Part shown: positions 37,854 to 39,825 of the stretch, piece by piece
Layout of the letters: the number at the start of each line of letters is the position of its first letter
Position numbering within the stretch: position 1 is the first letter of the stretch
DNA from: CAYJAQ01 sp964368275
GTDB lineage: Bacteria > Bacillota_I > Bacilli_A > ML615J-28 > CAG-313
Assembly: GCA_964368275.1 (NCBI GenBank)
Contig: CAYJAQ010000005.1
Coordinates: 1 to 39,825, forward strand
DNA: 39,825 nt
Direction: 5' to 3'
Made by a program: the position numbers and the translations under genes
The notes under the pieces: generated by a model
What the model was told of the DNA's origin: nothing
Database searches by the model: none
Seen by the model: the letters and a program-made list of their open reading frames with translations, nothing else

Positions 37854-39728
37854 TTATTTATTTGTCTTTTTTAAGGCATCTTTTTCGGCTTTGTGCAAAG
37901 CTTTTGTTTCCGCAAGCTTCTTAGCACGTTCAGCCTTTAATTGTTCTTTTGCTTTAGCTTGATCTAAATCAGCTTTTTCTTTTGCTTTTTTTAAAGCTTC
38001 TTGGCGAGCTTGCTTTTTCTTCAAAGCGTCTTCTGCCATTTTTGCTTTAATAGCTTTTATTTCCGCATTATGCTTATCTGTAAGCTCTTTAATCTCCGCT
38101 TTTAGTTTTGCCTTTTCGGAAGCCATGTAAGCTTTTGTGCGATTTTTCATTTCAAGGTTAAACGCTGTAATTTCTTCTTTTAAATCATCACGCGTCTTAG
38201 TAATCTTCTCAGTTTTACTATCAAGAGTGGTAATTGCTTTCTTAGCATTAGCCCGTTCTTTTTTAATTTTCGCTGATTCTTTCTCAAGACGATTTTTGGT
38301 AACCTTCAAAGTTTCATCTTCAAATTTAGCTTTCCAATCAGCTAGCATCCGGCGATTTGCGCCATCGATGTCACGCATTAAGCGACGTTCAAGTTTAACC
38401 GCGTTGTTGTAATCTTGTTCTTTAACTTCGCGAATAACTTTTGCGATCTTAGCTTTTTGTTTAGCTTCTTGTAAATCAACTTCTGGATCAGTATCGGTAA
38501 TTAAACGTTTAAAGTAATCCGTTTCTTTTTCAAGATTAAAGACTCCATCATATAGCATATTCGAAATATCAATCGTTTCTCTAAGGGCTTTCTTCAAAGC
38601 TAAATCATAACGATCTTGTTTAGCTAAATAATCCTTCATACGTTTATTGAAGAGTTTTTTGTATTGATCCAAGTAGTATTCCGGAATCATTCGATCTTCC
38701 ATCATAATCGCATCAGGTTCTTTTACTAAATCACCTGGATAACGCTTAACAATCTTAGTTGATTTTCTAACATATTCATCATATTCATCAATGTTTTCAA
38801 AAGCTTGTTTACGATTATCATAATTAGCTTGCATTGAAGTATAGGCGAAGAGTGCCATATTGTTCAAATCTTTTTCAAGACTAGATACAAGCGGAATATT
38901 CTTTTCTTTGACTTTTACATCATAAGTTAAACTACTATAGCGGTCAAGGAAGAGCCATAACGTATAAGCGTTTCGGAAATCCGGATTCTTCAAGATGACG
39001 TTAGTCTTCATGATAGGCGGATTTACGGGGTGTGCTTTGGCTAAAAGCTGCATAAACTGTGAACCCTTAAAGCCTTTAACTAAGGCACTTAAGTTTTCAA
39101 CCCGACTAAGTAATTCATGGTTTTGAATGTTAACACGTTTATTATCTAAGTCTTTGATAATCTCAATATCGATGGTTATTTTAACATTGGTTTCTTCAAT
39201 GCTAAAATCAGATAGATAATTCATGTGGTCTTTTTGATAAGATTCCACATTATCTTTAATAACTCGGTAACGGTTTTCGACGAATGCCGAAAGACGTTTA
39301 ATTAGTGTCATAATAAAGCGATTTTCATAAGTAGCAAAGTTATCTTCTGTAAATGTTGTTAAAATCTTACTAGGAGTAACATTACCATTATCAACGCTCT
39401 TAATATATTGGGTATGAGATGCTAAGTGCCGAACTGATTGAGAATCAGTTTTCTTAGCTCGTGCCACATCAACTACTTCATTTTGGTAACTAAGAGTTGA
39501 ACGAGGATTTTTGACAATCTTATCAATACTTGGTAAATATGATTCTAGCGTTTCAATCCATTCTTTATCGAAAATTTTCTCTTCAATAATATTCTTTTCA
39601 TAGAACTTACGATTACCATTAAGAAAGTAATTATAGAAGTATTTAGGAAAACCTTCCTCTTTATTACCTTGTCTAATTAATTTAATAATAGATTCGTAAT
39701 AACGATTTAGCTCATCATTAACAAGCAT
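37854..39728 (-). CDS. Possible DUF2357-like protein with long C-terminal coiled coil
   Basis: A 624-residue soluble protein. The N-terminal 400 residues include TLSYQNEVVDVARAKKTD, LASHTQYIKSV and FTEDNFATYENRFIMTLIKR; the last stretch resembles the E-N-R-F helix of DUF2357 proteins, a family often found beside ATPases. From about 430 on it is a Lys/Ala/Glu-rich coiled coil ending in KKTNK. There is no signal peptide or membrane segment. AGGTG lies a few bases before the ATG at 39728. It is in the same transcript direction as, and 21 bases after, the end of another gene. The family assignment is tentative and the function unknown. Confidence 0.7.
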   Translation of the reverse strand: MLVNDELNRYYESIIKLIRQGNKEEGFPKYFYNYFLNGNRKFYEKNIIEEKIFDKEWIETLESYLPSIDKIVKNPRSTLSYQNEVVDVARAKKTDSQSVRHLASHTQYIKSVDNGNVTPSKILTTFTEDNFATYENRFIMTLIKRLSAFVENRYRVIKDNVESYQKDHMNYLSDFSIEETNVKITIDIEIIKDLDNKRVNIQNHELLSRVENLSALVKGFKGSQFMQLLAKAHPVNPPIMKTNVILKNPDFRNAYTLWLFLDRYSSLTYDVKVKEKNIPLVSSLEKDLNNMALFAYTSMQANYDNRKQAFENIDEYDEYVRKSTKIVKRYPGDLVKEPDAIMMEDRMIPEYYLDQYKKLFNKRMKDYLAKQDRYDLALKKALRETIDISNMLYDGVFNLEKETDYFKRLITDTDPEVDLQEAKQKAKIAKVIREVKEQDYNNAVKLERRLMRDIDGANRRMLADWKAKFEDETLKVTKNRLEKESAKIKKERANAKKAITTLDSKTEKITKTRDDLKEEITAFNLEMKNRTKAYMASEKAKLKAEIKELTDKHNAEIKAIKAKMAEDALKKKQARQEALKKAKEKADLDQAKAKEQLKAERAKKLAETKALHKAEKDALKKTNK

Positions 39729-39749
39729 CGTGACACCTACTTTCAGCTA

Positions 39750-39824
39750 TTAAATAGTCTTTAGTAAACCATTCAAGTATTCTTGACATTCTTTAAATGC
39801 ATTCTTACCAAATAGTTTATCAAG
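39750..39824 (-). CDS. C-terminal end of an unidentified gene, cut by the window edge
   Basis: The minus strand from 39824 reads 24 sense codons ending in TAA (39752-39750). The fragment (LDKLFGKNAFKEC, then YLNGLLKTI) has the composition of a normal protein C-terminus. The stop lies 21 bases before the next gene's ATG, as in an operon. The fragment is too short to identify; a neighbour of DUF2357-like proteins such as an AAA ATPase is only a guess. Confidence 0.55.
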   Translation of the reverse strand, partial: LDKLFGKNAFKECQEYLNGLLKTI

Positions 39825-39825
39825 T

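Overview
The window is AT-rich bacterial DNA in which every credible gene lies on the minus strand, so it is transcribed from high to low coordinates. The long low-GC genes, strong GGAGG-type ribosome binding sites, SipW/TasA-like secretion genes, class I c-di-GMP riboswitches and a BmrCD-like heterodimeric ABC exporter suggest a Firmicutes-lineage organism, perhaps a Mollicutes-related or Erysipelotrichia-like member of Bacilli. This placement is an inference. TGA ends several genes, so the standard bacterial code applies. I see no rRNA, tRNA, CRISPR array or transposon.

In transcription order: (1) 39824-35723 holds the end of an unidentified gene, a possible DUF2357-like coiled-coil protein, an ER/SipW-type signal peptidase, a membrane-anchored alpha/beta hydrolase and a YcxB-like membrane protein, all tightly spaced. 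(2) A sigma-A-type promoter and a class I c-di-GMP (GEMM-I) riboswitch with terminator (about 35691-35546) precede operon A (35525-18375). Operon A encodes a small SipW-type secreted protein, a giant leucine-rich-repeat (LRR) protein, a second giant LRR/InlB-repeat reading frame, a 1298-residue LRR protein and another small SipW-type protein, and ends at a strong terminator (18363-18331). (3) A second promoter and class I c-di-GMP riboswitch with terminator (18174-18029) precede operon B (18001-3820). Operon B encodes three TasA/CalY-like proteins, a SipW-type signal peptidase, two more TasA/CalY-like proteins and a 3325-residue giant with GLUG-like repeats, and ends at a terminator (3815-3787). 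(4) A separate promoter drives a heterodimeric ABC exporter (3698-32).

Taken together, about 32 kb appears to be a c-di-GMP-controlled extracellular matrix or surface-fibre locus: a dedicated SipW-type peptidase, seven short proteins with TasA/CalY-like N-termini, and several very large secreted repeat proteins. In both riboswitches the 5' arm of the terminator overlaps the 3' part of the aptamer, which predicts that c-di-GMP turns the operons ON.

The two giant LRR reading frames in operon A are in the same phase and separated by a single TAA (29156-29158). The 41 codons after it are open and look like protein, and the second frame has neither a ribosome binding site nor a signal peptide. 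This looks like one protein of about 3810 residues interrupted by one stop codon (mutation, phase-variant allele, readthrough or sequence error).
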